DNA of 64,000 bases from Elgaria multicarinata webbii (taxonomy: Eukaryota > Chordata > Lepidosauria > Squamata > Anguidae). Shown here piece after piece: positions 11,465 to 22,104 of the stretch (positions are counted from its first letter, which is position 1; the number at the start of each line of letters is the position of its first letter). Under the pieces are notes generated by a model, which saw nothing but the letters and a program-made list of their open reading frames with translations, ran no database searches and was not told the origin of the DNA. The stretch covers positions 146,366,697-146,430,696 of the forward strand of contig NC_086173.1 of NCBI RefSeq assembly GCF_023053635.1, in the 5' to 3' direction. The position numbers and the translations under genes are program-made.

Positions 11465-11513
11465 ATGCCAGCCTGCGGGGACCGTTCCTCCAGACCAGCT
11501 TCGCCCAGCCAAG
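11465..11513 (+). CDS. KRAB/C2H2 zinc-finger gene, candidate first coding exon
   Basis: The ATG at 11465 (context accaATGc) opens a 16-codon stretch, MPACGDRSSRPASPSQ, plus one base, ending at AAG|GTGGGA. The donor is phase 1. That is the only phase in which the later KRAB-A exon reads open and joins in frame to the KRAB-B exon. The four pieces (49, 114, 114 and 2297 bases) sum to 858 whole codons including the stop. The frame is also open upstream of this ATG, so the start is not certain. No cDNA evidence is available here. Confidence 0.5.
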
Positions 11514-12219
11514 GTGGGAAGGAACTGTCCCGGGTTGCAATCCCGCATTTCCGGGAAGGATTCCTGAGTGGGGGATGCCAGGAGACTAAAAGACAGAGGT
11601 TACACGGGGGGATGGGCCAGGTGTCCTCTTTTACAAAAGACCACCCTCTATTTTAAGGGCTGCCCTGCCCAAATCCGATTTAAAGATAAAGAACCATCAG
11701 AAGCCACCAGCAGTCAAAGCACCTGGATTGCAGAATTAACAGGCAGGTACACAGGTCCCCAATTCACAATCTTCCATGCTATGGTGAGATGTAGTGCATT
11801 TCTGTTTAAATTATAACCATTATGACTAAATCTGTATAAAGTAATACAAGCAGATTTTATGCAGATTATATATTTTTGCAGATGCATTTCCCCTTTTTTG
11901 GAAGTTCATCAATGGTTACCCTACCCAGTTACCTTTACCCCCAGAGCTCACTTTAGACCTGCACCTGTACAACTTCCGGGGGGGGGGGCACACTCTGGAA
12001 CATTGCTTAGCAAAAAAACGTGGCAAAGGAATTTCCAGTGTCATCAAGATTTTAAGCCTTGGTTGCGAGAACAGACCCAGGGAGTTGTATTTCATCTACC
12101 TTAACGAATTAGTGGAGCAGAAGGGTTTGATTGTATGCGTTTATTTTAATTACTATTTCTAAAAATAGGTATACCCTGCCCTACAATTTATGGATAAGAC
12201 AGATAACAATGGATCTTGG

Positions 12220-13105
12220 GGATGCTGTCAATCAAGCTGGACATGAGTTTGCGGTGTGATGCAGCTGCAAAAAAGGCAAATGTGATTTTGGGCTGCACTA
12301 AGAAAAATGTCATTTCCAAGTCATGGGAAGTAATAGTTCCACTTTATTGTGTGCTAGTCAGGTCTCATCTTCAGTTCTGGGTGGCCACACTTTAAGACGG
12401 ATAAATATCAGGGGTGCAGAAATCTGGCCAGGGACCTAAATCTGGCTTTCCAGGCATTCCAGTTTGGCCCCCTGGAGTACCCAGAAAGCCACGCCCCCTT
12501 TCTCTGCCCAACCATCAATCTTTTGATGGTTTTGTGCAGTTTTTCTGTTATGAAAAGTTGGAATGCCTCTCCTAAAGCTTGTTACTGCTAGTAAGAGCTT
12601 TAAGCTAAACTATGCTAGTGTTTGTGGGGTTTTTGCCCTGCCTCTTTTGCCTTCGGCCCCACCCATCAGGGGAATGTGCCCCCGAGATTTCTTTGAAATG
12701 GAAATGAGGCCCTCAGAGTGAAAGAATTCCTTCACACCTGCTATAGGCACATTGGAATGGGTTCAGAGGTGGGCTAGGAAGATGGTCAGTGATATGGAAA
12801 GAAATGAAGAATGGTCTGAGGGGGGATGTGATGGTGCTCCTCAAATACGTGAAGGGTGAACATTAGGAGAAACGTCTTCTTAAGGGTAAGAGCGCTCAGT
12901 CAATGGAACCAATTAGCTCTATTTATTTATTTATTTATTTATTTATTGCATTTCTATACTGCCCAATAGCCAAAGCTCTCTCAAATTTAAGACAAGCAAG
13001 GACTGGACAGGCATCTGTTGGGAATACCCTAGCTCTAGATTTCCCATACCAACTAAGAGATGAGATGGCCTACAAGGCACTGTCCAACTCTATGATCCTA
13101 TAATA
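12220..13105 (+). mobile_element. Old CR1 LINE fragment, interrupted twice
   Basis: Decayed CR1 C-terminal coding sequence and 3' UTR (gatgcagctgcaaaaaaggc, ggcctacaaggcactgtcc). It is split by an unclassified repeat at about 12410-12745 and by a minus-strand L2 tail at about 12919-12985. Confidence 0.75.
12410..12745 (+). repeat. Unclassified interspersed repeat (ctggccctgcc family)
   Basis: Shares blocks such as aaatctggcc, ggcagtaagagcttt(a/g)agcta and ccctgcc(c/t)cttttgcc with copies at 21463-21720, 36880-37125 and 55385-55735. I cannot assign it to a named family. Confidence 0.6.
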
Positions 13106-13109
13106 AAAA

Positions 13110-14200
13110 CAAAATCGCTTTAAACCACACAATAAAAAACACACACAATCACCAGCAGATTTAAAAACACCAGCAGCAGTTGTCAAAGCTCCTATAGCTT
13201 ATTTTCTGTTAGGAGCTTTAAAGTGCTTTTCAAAGATATGCATTTGTTTTGTTCTATTTTCTTGTTTTTAATTTTCAGTGTAAACTGCTAATTTTCAGTT
13301 TGCAAACTGCAAATTTTACACAGTAAATTGCCCCTCAAAAGTGTAATGAATATATTAAAAACGGCATTTAGAGCAGCCATTCCACCCCCCTTGTTGATCC
13401 TACTATGGAGCATCAAAAGGGTAAAAATTAGCCTGCAAAAGATAAGTTTGACCCTTTTGGCACCCCATTGCTGAGCTGGATACCATTTTTTGAAACTTAA
13501 ATGTTTTCAGTCCAGCGGGGAGATGTGGTCCATGTGGGGTGGGTTCTCAGGGTACGTGAAATTGTCCACCCCATAAATACGTGTGTATGTAAAATGAAGG
13601 GTGGTATATATCATCAATAAAATAGAGTAACACAAATACTCAGTGAGCCCCAAAAGTTTTCTGAAAAAGAATCATATAGATTATGTATGTAGAAGTCAGA
13701 TGCAGAAATCTCAGTATTTGGTTAGCACCAGATGCAGGAATCTTAGTTTGACATACAGTTTAAGTAGCCCTAACTAAGGCTATGAAGACATGTGTGAGAG
13801 ACAGCAAGTTCTGGAGCAGTGCTTGATTTCTAAACACAGAGGTTCTGGAGCTTAAAAGTTACATATCCTGAACATGAAACCCTTCCCATCATGCTAGAGA
13901 AGTGGGCCAGGGGCTGGGCTTTCTCAGAAGTGGCAGGAAAGTGCTCTGCATGCGTCTGTGCCTTGGCAACCTGAAACAAGTTCTAGACTTAAACCCTGAT
14001 TAATATTAAACCCTGCTTTGCAGGCAATATCAGGCAGGCCCTACTCATTCCAAGGCAAAGGCCAAAGATCTAGTGGCCGGTTTTTCTTGCCTCTAGTGGA
14101 AAGAACCACATTTGTTGTTTTTGTTGTTGATATATTGTTGTTATTATTATTATTCCTCAACGTACATGGTGCTTTACAAAGATGCCTGCCCACGGAAACA
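13110..14200. other. No gene recognised
   Basis: AT-rich DNA without supported exons. The small (TTG)n/(ATT)n run near 14115-14155 marks the edge of a retroposon fragment. Confidence 0.45.
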
Positions 14201-14204
14201 CCTT

Positions 14205-14575
14205 TATGCAGTTTTTATTGATCTCTAAGCCGCTTTTGATTCTATTAACAGAAACAGACTATGGGAAAGGATACAAAACACTAATATCGACCGCAGACTC
14301 TTGATTTGATAAAAGAATTCTACAGCAACACAGAAATGAGGGTTAGGGTAGGTCTGAATGATTCTCTAACAGAAGCCTTTAAAACAACGCGGGGAGTAAA
14401 GCAAGGGTGCCTTTTGGCTCCCACCCTTTTCAATATCCATCTTAATGATCTGGTGTCACAGTTAGCTCAAGTAAACTCTCCTTCTCCAGTAACTTTGAAT
14501 AGAAAGATTTGTATTTTAATGTATGCAGATGACATAGTACTGTACTTATTTCTCTTGCGCGCTTGGGTCTGAAAA
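14205..14575 (+). mobile_element. Non-LTR retrotransposon RT fragment
   Basis: The translation runs through FIDL.AAFDS, GVKQGCLLAPTLFN and YADDIVL, which are RT motifs A, B and C of a non-LTR element. It differs clearly from the CR1 and L2 copies in this window and may be R4/Dong- or RTE-like. A stop replaces one residue just before AAFDS, and the fragment ends after motif C. A triplet-rich tract follows at 14600-14660. Confidence 0.75.
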
Positions 14576-14589
14576 ATCCCTTAGACACA

Positions 14590-15491
14590 TTCAGTTCTTA
14601 TTGTAAATTTATTATTGTTGTTATTATTATTATTATTATTATTAATTATTATTAACATCCAGTTCTTATTGTAAATTTGTTGTTGTTGTTATTCAATGTA
14701 TATGGTGCTTTACAAACCAAGATGCCTGCCCACGGAGCATTCAATCAAAATTGGACAGAGAGGTGATGGCAGAAGGAGATGAAGGGCAGGGAAGAATATG
14801 CATTTTGATTTCGTGTTGGTAAGGGATGACAATGTAATCTCTGCTGCAGTCTCCCTAATTCCCATATTTTCTGGGTTTGCCCTAGGATTAAGGGCTATTG
14901 GTTAAAGATAGCAGATGAAACTGAAATCGTATCAGGTGGTAGATTACCATTGAATCCAACACTTATCTCTTCAGTATGTAAAGGAGGTTGTTCTGACTGA
15001 TGACATAGAGATAAATAAATAGTGCATTTACTAACAGCTGCTAGGATGCTAAAACCTGCAAAATGGGGGGGGGGGGAAACCTACAATTGACGATGGGAAA
15101 TAATATACATAGTCAAGTTAACCAACACAGTCAGAGTTAGAGAGGGAAAACAACAAAATAATAGATCTGTAGAAAAGTGGTTCTTATTTGTAACATGTTG
15201 GTATACAAAGAATCAAGACAACATGTAACCTTTTGTGTTAGCAGAAATGTTGTGATGTTTGTTGGATTTGTTAGTAAATTTATTTATATTCTCTATTGTT
15301 AAATTGTTGATAGTATTTTGTTGATAATATTTTGGTCCAAATATCTGTAAGCATTATAAATAATGTTGTTGTATTTTAAGGTCTCCCTAAAACTTTTTAA
15401 AGTTTTTTTTAAAAAAGTCTCCCTAATTCCATTTTTTCCATCCTGGTAGAGATTAGCCTGCAACCTTTCTCTCTCTCTGCTTCTCCACCAG
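14590..15491. other. Low-complexity and repeat debris, no gene
   Basis: (ATT)n and (TTG)n tracts, the fragment tatatggtgctttacaaa near 14700-14740 (same family as 62.36 kb), and a poly-G run at 15066-15075. No exon is recognised. Confidence 0.5.
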
Positions 15492-15522
15492 GTGCCACAA
15501 AGAGCCACTTTCCGCTACTCAG
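15492..15522 (+). other. Candidate 31-base exon in the zinc-finger gene's intron
   Basis: A pyrimidine-rich tract and CCACCAG acceptor precede 31 bases that end at a consensus donor, CTCAG|GTAAGT. It lies between the CpG promoter and the KRAB exons on the same strand. Its length is not a multiple of three, so including it downstream of the proposed ATG would break the frame. It would suit a 5' UTR variant, or it is chance. Confidence 0.25.
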
Positions 15523-15569
15523 GTAAGTAGTGCTGGTTGTGCAACCAATATATTGCTTACAATAGTGCT

Positions 15570-15690
15570 GCCTTCCTCAATCCTCCCCCTCCATACAGAT
15601 GTGATGGACTACAACTTCCATCATCCCCAGCCAGCACAGCCACAGGCCAACACATTCGGAGGGTGCTGTGTTGGAGAAGGCTGTTGTAGT
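15570..15690. mobile_element. Palindromic MITE fragment
   Basis: Blocks tggactacaacttccatcat and ccagccagcacagcc place it with the palindromic family best preserved at 41366-41495. Confidence 0.5.
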
Positions 15691-16369
15691 GCCTCTAAGA
15701 CACTGGTTGCTGAAGATCAGTTCATTCAAACGAGTCCCCTCTTGTAAGGCTGCAATCCTACACACACTGACCTGGGAGCAAGTCCCATTGAAATTAGTGG
15801 GTTTTATTCCAGAACAGATACGTAAAAGATTGAACTGATAAACATTTTTTCTGACTTGCAATTGAAGAAGCTTTGAATCCCACCCCGGTTTCCTATTGAT
15901 ATAATGAGTGGGGGCCGGGGTGTGTGTGTGTTAAGATTTCCTAGTGATTTGTGTACAGAGAAAGAGCTATTGCTGATCAGCAACTGGATTTCCTGGAGGG
16001 CTCCTTTGAGAATAGAGTTACAGTCAAGACCTTGAGTTTTACCTTTTAGGGTGTCCACCTCGTGAGTCCTGTTGTCTCAGGTGCCAGATCTTTCTGCTTC
16101 TGCTTTGCTCCTGGCTTGACAACATCTTTTTGACTTACGAACACAAAACGTAAATCTTGAAGATTTTAAGGCAACCGTGTCAAATGTTCATCAAATCCAG
16201 TCTTTTTATATTCTGTTTTTCCTAACACCCTTTAGATCTAACACAGCTCCAATGTGGGCTTCTTGCACATACAAACAAATGTGGTTAGAATCAAATTTCA
16301 AATTTTGCAAGCTGATTAAGGAAAATGAGCTCCAGGGGTAATTTGACAGATGGATGCTCGTTGTTTCAG

Positions 16370-16483
16370 ATGCCAGAGACCTCCGAAGTCGAAGGTGCGT
16401 TTCACAGGAGAGCAGGCCCTCCTTCTGGGGAAACCTCCACTGGAATATCATGCAGGAGAACTACGAGACACTAATCTCTTTGG
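16370..16483 (+). CDS. Decayed KRAB A-box exon
   Basis: Acceptor TTGTTTCAG and donor TTTGG|GTAAGG bound 114 bases. The last third encodes NIMQENYETLISLG, the classic end of a KRAB A box, and splices in phase 1 into the B-box exon. KRAB A exons are usually about 127 bases. Here the front remnants lie in other frames: a VTFE-like stretch in frame 1 and VRFTGEQALLL in frame 2. Two frame-changing deletions have therefore scrambled the domain. Entered in the usual phase 0 the exon hits a stop; entered in phase 1 it is open throughout, giving DARDLRSRRC.. before MQENY. KAP1/TRIM28 recruitment by this A box is probably lost. Confidence 0.75.
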
Positions 16484-16514
16484 GTAAGGATTCATCTCTC
16501 CTGGGAAAAGGTGT

Positions 16515-16650
16515 TACCATAAGAACAGCCTTCTTGGATCAAACCAAAGGTCTACTGCACCCAGTACTCTGCCCCTGACAGGGGCCAGCTATTTACCTCT
16601 GGGAATCTGTCAAGCAGGGAATGAAGGGAGCAGCCATCCCTTTTAACCAC
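16515..16650 (-). mobile_element. L3/CR1-like LINE 3' fragment
   Basis: Contains ttggatcaaaccaaaggtct, a decayed form of the family's 3' end, starting 32 bases after the KRAB-A donor. Confidence 0.6.
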
Positions 16651-17092
16651 AGTAAATAAGCCTTTTTGCTTTATTCACCGTGGTTAAAGCCTTGGTTTAA
16701 GGTGTCTTCTGAACACAGCCTGGCTTTCTGGCTTAACCACCGTGGTTAAAGCCATAGTTTAAGGTGTCTTCTGAACAGGGCCAAAGAGTAACGTGTACCA
16801 TGGCTTACCAGAAAATCAGAAAGTTGGCGGGGTGGGTGGGTCAGGTCTGTCTGCAACTAAAGATCACAAAAATTACAAGGGACCTCCATGTTTAGAGGCA
16901 GTCTACCTTCTGAGAACTAGACGATGGGGGCAAAAAGGGAAGGTGTCTTCTTTAACCACAGTAAATAAGGCTTTTTGCATTATTCACCGTGGTTAAAGCC
17001 ATGGTTTAAGGTGTCTTCTGAACACAGCCTGGCTTTCTGGCTTAACCACCATGGTTAAAGCCATGGTTTAAGGCATCTTCTGAATGGGGCAG
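16640..17092. mobile_element. Two tandem copies of a hairpin MITE
   Basis: Units at about 16640-16790 and 16950-17090 share ttcaccgtggttaaagcc, ggtttaaggtgtcttctgaa and ggctttctggcttaaccacc. The terminal motif is that of the short hairpin at 2679-2738. Confidence 0.65.
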
Positions 17093-17099
17093 AGTGTCT

Positions 17100-17519
17100 G
17101 GAGGAGTGCTGACTACCAACGATCAAGTGATAATATATCAGGATGCACTTATATCTACTCTGTGTTGTCCTGTCAAATTGGGGAGTCCTACCTCTCTCCT
17201 GCTTCCTCAGGTTTCTGATCAGGTATAGAAGTGAACTATGATCCGCCTCAGCCTTTGCCAACAGGGCAAGAATCAACGGCCACACCCAAGCAGGGGCCCA
17301 CTGACAAGCTCTCTGGTCTTGCTCCTCTTCATCATGGCAGCCGGCTTCTTCCTCATCTGCCTCAGACAGTAGTGGTGGCGAGAAGGAGGCACAGCAGATG
17401 ACAGGGCCTGCTGACCTGCTGTTTCTCTGCATATCACCCCTAATCCAGAGGCCTTTCGGAGGAACGGAGGGGCTTTGGATACAGCAGAACACCCTGTGGC
17501 TGTCCAAGGGAATTAGGAT
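17100..17519. other. No gene recognised
   Basis: A minus-strand open frame of 150 codons spans it (17055-17507), but I see no domain or splice context. Treated as unexplained sequence. Confidence 0.4.
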
Positions 17520-17918
17520 AGCACTATAAAATATTTAATTTATTTATGTGGATGGGATTTGAGCCTGATTTTTTTTTTTAAAAAAAAAAAAAACACCTCC
17601 TGGCAGCTTTTGGAAGGGGAGAGGCATAGATGAGAAGATAATGGTCTTTGGGCACAATTCAGAAAAAAACAAGCACTGAACATATTTAAGCCCCATTAAT
17701 TTCTGTGGCGGAAACTGAAAGAAGCTGTAAGTGAGACTAAAAAAAAACCCTTGTACTATTTATGGATGTTACCTGGGTTAGAATGCAGAAGGTAGATAAG
17801 CTGGTTTGATGATGTAGATTTGATGATGACGTTATAGGCCAATTTATTCACAAACGAGTTCCAGTGCATCACATGTGAAAATGTCCTCCCTGTCTCATTT
17901 GTTCATACGTGTGGCAAG

Positions 17919-17925
17919 AAAAAAA
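17919..17925 (-). terminator. Pol III terminator of tRNA-Tyr
   Basis: Seven A residues on the + strand, T7 on the gene strand, shortly after the tRNA 3' end. Confidence 0.85.
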
Positions 17926-17929
17926 TCTG

Positions 17930-18017
17930 TCCTTCGAGCCGGAGTCGAACCAGCGACCTAAGGATGACTTTCATAGCACTCTACAGTCCTCCGCTCTACC
18001 AGCTGAGCTATCGAAGG
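17930..18017 (-). tRNA. tRNA-Tyr(GUA), intron-containing
   Basis: The 88-base gene has mature-region sequence matching the copy at 4071-4158, a perfect acceptor stem, GTA anticodon and discriminator A. The 15-base intron (agtgctatgaaagtc) differs from the other copy at a few positions, whereas the exons do not. That pattern suggests purifying selection on both copies since the duplication. It is transcribed against the surrounding zinc-finger gene. Confidence 0.96.
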
Positions 18018-18191
18018 GACATGCCTCAGGAGCTGCGTTGCTCCTTTTAACTTTGGGTGTGGTACCTACCAGGCATGGAACTGGATTTTCAGTAGGAGTG
18101 TCTTGCTTGAGTCTGCCTGCTCTCCTGTCCGGCAAACCTAAAACCTAAATGGAGTGAGAGGGTGAGGGTATCTGAGCACCTCATTAACAAG

Positions 18192-18600
18192 GATGTAGAT
18201 AGGAACATAAGAAGAGCCCTGCTGGATCAGACCAAGGGTCCATCTAGTCCAGCATTCTGCTCATAGCGGCCAACCAGATGCCCACAGGAAATCCACAAGC
18301 AGGCATGAGTGCAACAGCAGCACCCCTCCCTTGTTCCTCAGTAACTGGCGTACATAGGTTTACTTCCTCTGATTCTGGAGGTAAAGCATGTCCATCAGGC
18401 CTATGATAGCCATCTCCTACAGGAATTTGTCCAACCTCCCTTTAAAGCCATGCAGATGAGTGGCCATCACTGCGTCTTGTGGTATATGTGGCCATCACTA
18501 CGTCTTGTGGTATGTTCTATAGTTTGATTAAGCGCTGTATGAAGAAGAACTTCCTTTTATCTGACCTGAAACTCCCACTGATCAGCTACATGGGATCATG
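18192..18600 (-). mobile_element. L3/CR1-like LINE 3' end, uninterrupted copy
   Basis: Begins aggaacataagaagagccct and contains the reversed form of the family's 3' UTR. It corresponds to the split copy in arm A. Confidence 0.8.
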
Positions 18601-18653
18601 ACCCCATTGGGTTCTACTATTATGAGAGAATGAACTGGCAGTCCTTGGGTTCG

Positions 18654-18772
18654 ATTCAGACTTAGTGATACTTAGAGTAGAGCCACTGAAATCACTGGGA
18701 ATTAAGTCAGTCAGGATTAATGTAAATCCCATTGATTTCAAAGGGTCTACTCTAAGTATCACTAAGTCTGAA
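18654..18772. mobile_element. Palindromic MITE-like element, arm B copy
   Basis: Inverted ends ttcagacttagtgatactta and taagtatcactaagtctgaa, with imperfect symmetry between. Paralogue of 2550-2669. Confidence 0.75.
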
Positions 18773-19218
18773 TTCAACCCATTATGTGCATTGTCTTTCA
18801 AAATGTCCCTCATCAAAGGCTCCCCAGGAAAGCAAACCAGCTCTGGAATAAGAGGAAAGGGCCCATTGACAGATTAGCAACTAGTCATAGTCCCCCACCC
18901 CCACCCAAAACACACACGCACACACACACCAAAGGGTATAAATAAACTGTTTTGGTTTTTTTTTTTTTTGGTTTTGTTTGTTTTACCATGGAGGGAAATA
19001 AACAGTGGGGTCTCTTAAAAACAGGATTCTGACCATGTAAGATTGCATTTTCTCTTCAGCATCTTTTGGCTTTTTGCTTTTAAAGCATGATCTAGTTTGG
19101 TCCTAAACCAGCCCACCCACCCCCTGGCAACCTTTTTGGACCCACAGGCACTTTGGGGAATTTGAGAAACTGCTGTGGGCACCACCACAAAATGGCTCTT
19201 ATGGTGGATGTGGCTATT

Positions 19219-20160
19219 CACATAATGGCTGCTGAGGGTCCCCGGCTAGTCAAGAGGTAGAAGTGGTAGTGGGAGAGAGGCTAGAAGTTGGGACAGGTGG
19301 GGGAATGGAAAGAATTGCTTAATGGCCCGTCCAAGCTTCTTCAGGCCACAGAGACCCTTCGCTTTTCTCTCTCTCTCTCCCACCCCCACTCCAGGTCTCT
19401 GGCCTCATTCTTTCTCTCTCATTTACCCTGCTTTCTCTTCCTCCCCACTGAACAGCCGATCAACAGCAGGTTCAGGAACAGAAAGAAGATCTGGCACCCT
19501 AATATTTTCCAGTTTTTTAATGAATCCCCCCGCCCCCGGCAGGGCCAAGGAATGAAGAGCTGTTTGGACACCATTAGAGGTGCCTGCAGGTGCTGCATTG
19601 AGGGCACACAGGCACCACATTGCAATAAAATAAGCCAAGCGGCCTTACCTTGTGTCCTAATGGTGTCCTCTCAATGCTTTCTTGTTAGCAGAAGAGATGG
19701 CCATCAGCCTGCCTCGGATCACTGCGCTGGCTGAGTCCCACCGAAGAGGGCTGGCATCGGGTACGTCACCTGTGCAACTCTATGCCCAATGGGAAAGAAA
19801 GGGGAAAAAATGAAGTTCTGTACCTTCTTGGCCCATTTAGTGCGACCAAGACATACACATTCTGCACTTGGAATAAATCCTGCGATCTGGGCAGCCCGTA
19901 ATGCAGATTGGACATCTTTTGCATAATATATTTTCCTAAATGTTTGGAATATAAACAGAAACAGAAGAAAGGGTACCATGGTTGGGAACAGCTTGGTGAT
20001 GCAGGCATTTTCATTTCATTTTATTATTTCATTTTTATTTTACAAATAATTCTTAAATTTTTATTTTTTATTTTGGTTTCCACTTTCTCTCCTCGGTGAA
20101 CAACATTCACTAGGGAGACATTCCAGGCTAAAAAGTTTCTCTAAGGCTGCAGTGCTATAC
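19219..20160. other. Intron sequence, no exon recognised
   Basis: Short open frames on both strands lack domains. An acceptor-like TTGTTAGCAG with an ATG near 19695 has no supporting reading frame beyond about 20 codons. Confidence 0.4.
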
Positions 20161-20164
20161 TCAC

Positions 20165-20765
20165 TTAAAAAACGTGAGAAGAGCTTTGCTGGATCAGACC
20201 AAAGGCCTTTTAGTGTGGTTCAGGGTGATCAACAAGATGTTTGCAAGCAGGATAGGAGTACAATTGCACCTCCTGCTGGTGTTCCCTAACAACTGGTATA
20301 TAGGAGGATTTTGCCTTTAATTCTGGAGGATGTGTCTCATAGAATCATAGAATAGTAGAGTTGGAAGGGGCTTATAAGGCCATCAAGTCCAACCCCCTGC
20401 TCCATGCAGGAATCCACCTTAAAGCATCCCTGATTAGATGGTTGTCCAGCTGCCTCTTGAAGGCCTCTAGTGTGGGAAAGCCCACAACCTCCCTAGGTAA
20501 CTGGTTCCATTGTCGCACTGCTCTAACAGTCAGGACGTTTTTCCTGATGTCCAGCCGGAACCTGGCTTGCTGTAACTTCAGCTCATTATTCCGTGTCCTG
20601 CACTCTGGGATGACCAAGAGCAGATCCTGACCCTCCTCTGTGTGTAGTACCTATTGTGACTAGTAGCCATTGATAGCTCTTATGCTCCATGAATTTGTCT
20701 AATCCCCCTTTAAAGCAGTCTGAGTTGGTGCTCGTCACTACATCTTGTGGTAATGTAGGGATTGG
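20165..20765 (-). mobile_element. L3/CR1-like LINE end split by a CR1
   Basis: The parts at about 20165-20335 and 20641-20765 are continuous in family sequence. A CR1 3' end in the same orientation separates them. Confidence 0.7.
20337..20640 (-). mobile_element. CR1 LINE 3' end
   Basis: Starts at its tail (catagaatcatagaat) and includes the end of the coding region (RLDIRKNVLTVRAVRQWNQLP). Inserted into an L3-like LINE end. Confidence 0.9.
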
Positions 20766-20962
20766 GCCTAGCAGTTCTGTAGAAGCACTCTAACACAACA
20801 TGGGAACTGATTCGGAGTCAGATGGGAAGGAGGGCGAAGGGGTCATTAAGGTTGCAGGGGATTGATGACAGTAACAGAGGTGAGTTTGTTTAGATGCAGG
20901 CTAATCAGCTGGATACTAGCCAGCCAGGACGTTCTCTACTTGTGGGAATATATGATCTTGAG

Positions 20963-20998
20963 GAGGAGGAGGAGGAGGAGGAGGAGGAGGAGGAGGAG
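20963..20998. repeat. (GGA)n microsatellite
   Basis: About twelve GAG/GGA triplets in an intron. Confidence 0.95.
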
Positions 20999-21462
20999 TT
21001 AAGAGTAAGGGATCTAAGAATTAAATGCTGGATTAGGAGGAAGGGGAAACTCTGGGACACGAGGCATTTTAAAAGGTTGGCCTCTTTGGGAGGACTTACT
21101 TAGAAGGCAGGACATAGAGAGTCACTGAAGTTGTGAAGAGACAGCTGGCAGCAGCTTCATTGCAACTTTTACGACACTACATTAACTAAAGATAGCTATC
21201 TATAGTCTAATTGGTATTGTATTATGCAAATCTGACTAGAGAACTTACCTCCACGTTGTTCTTCGTAGATTTTGATTGTAAACTTGAAGCATTGTTGGTT
21301 TGGCTGTGGCTTGCATAGTAAAAGCAATGGACTGTAAAATCCTCTTCATTGTGTGACTATAAAAGAAACCAGAGGCTTGGTACTTGACAAGTAGGAAATC
21401 CATGGTTTAACTCTATGAGCTGTGACCCTAGTGGGGCTGACTTCTGAGTGGATGTGTATGGC

Positions 21463-21720
21463 AGGAGTGTGGAATCTCAGGCCCGGGGGACCAAATCTGG
21501 CCCTCTTGGTGTCCAGATCCACTCCTCCAGGGTTTCACAGATGGCCACACCCCTTTTTGAAATTCCTCTCCCAAGGCTCAGTTACTGGCAGTAAGAGCTT
21601 TGAGCTAAAATAGTCTGATATTTTGGCCCTGCCCCTTTTGCCTTTAGTCCTGCCACCACTGGAATGCACAGCTTGGAAATGGAATTAAACAGGTTCAATA
21701 CCCTGGTGTATAGGATGGAA
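21463..21720 (+). repeat. Unclassified interspersed repeat (ctggccctgcc family)
   Basis: Same blocks as at 12410-12745: caaatctggcc, ggcagtaagagctttgagct, ggccctgccccttttgcct. Confidence 0.65.
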
Positions 21721-21821
21721 CTGCGTCACTTAAACAAACAACACACAGGAAGGTACCATAGTTGTGGAGAGGGTCTGTTCATGCTACTGAAGCTCTCTAC
21801 CTTTCACATTCTGATCAGCAG

Positions 21822-21935
21822 GATTTCCACTTTCCAAACCTGACTTGCTCTCCTGGATGGACCGAGGAGAAGACCCGTGGGTGCCAGACCTTCCAGAGCC
21901 TGAAGGAAGGGAGATGCCAACTGATACCAGCCCGA
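21822..21935 (+). CDS. KRAB B-box exon of the zinc-finger gene
   Basis: Acceptor CTGATCAGCAG and donor CCGA|GTGAGT bound 114 bases. With the G from the A-box exon it encodes GFPLSKPDLLSWMDRGEDPW followed by VPDLPEPEGREMP, a textbook KRAB B box. Unlike the A-box exon it shows no damage. The donor is phase 1 and joins in frame (Ser codon) to the terminal exon. The B box alone only supports repression when paired with an A box, so retention here may simply reflect its role as in-frame linker. Confidence 0.9.
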
Positions 21936-22104
21936 GTGAGTTACAATTAATATACAACAGCAGAACTTAAGACCAGCTCTCCTTTTTCACCATCTGGTGG
22001 TACATTCCAGTGAGGAAGACCTGAACGATGCAATGCAATAGTAGTACAAATAGTGCACTTCAAGCCCTTTTCAGTTGTTTACAGCCATCAAGGGCTGGTT
22101 CATG

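Larger units (their letters stand above)
17520..19218. repeat. Inverted duplication, arm B
   Basis: Reverse complement of arm A (2093-4560) with the same block order and an intact tRNA-Tyr. The match runs from aaaatattt at 17528 to gtggatgtggctatt near 19218, where similarity stops abruptly. This arm lies in the intron between the KRAB-A and KRAB-B exons. Confidence 0.85.

Noticed and set aside
14205-14575. RT fragment considered as part of CR1
   Set aside because: Motif B (GVKQGCLLAPTLFN) and motif C (YADDIVL) differ from the CR1 ([17 protein letters not shown]) and L2 patterns.
17055-17507. 150-codon minus-strand frame
   Set aside because: No recognised domain; overlaps MITE sequence at its 3' end; no splice signals that decide for it.
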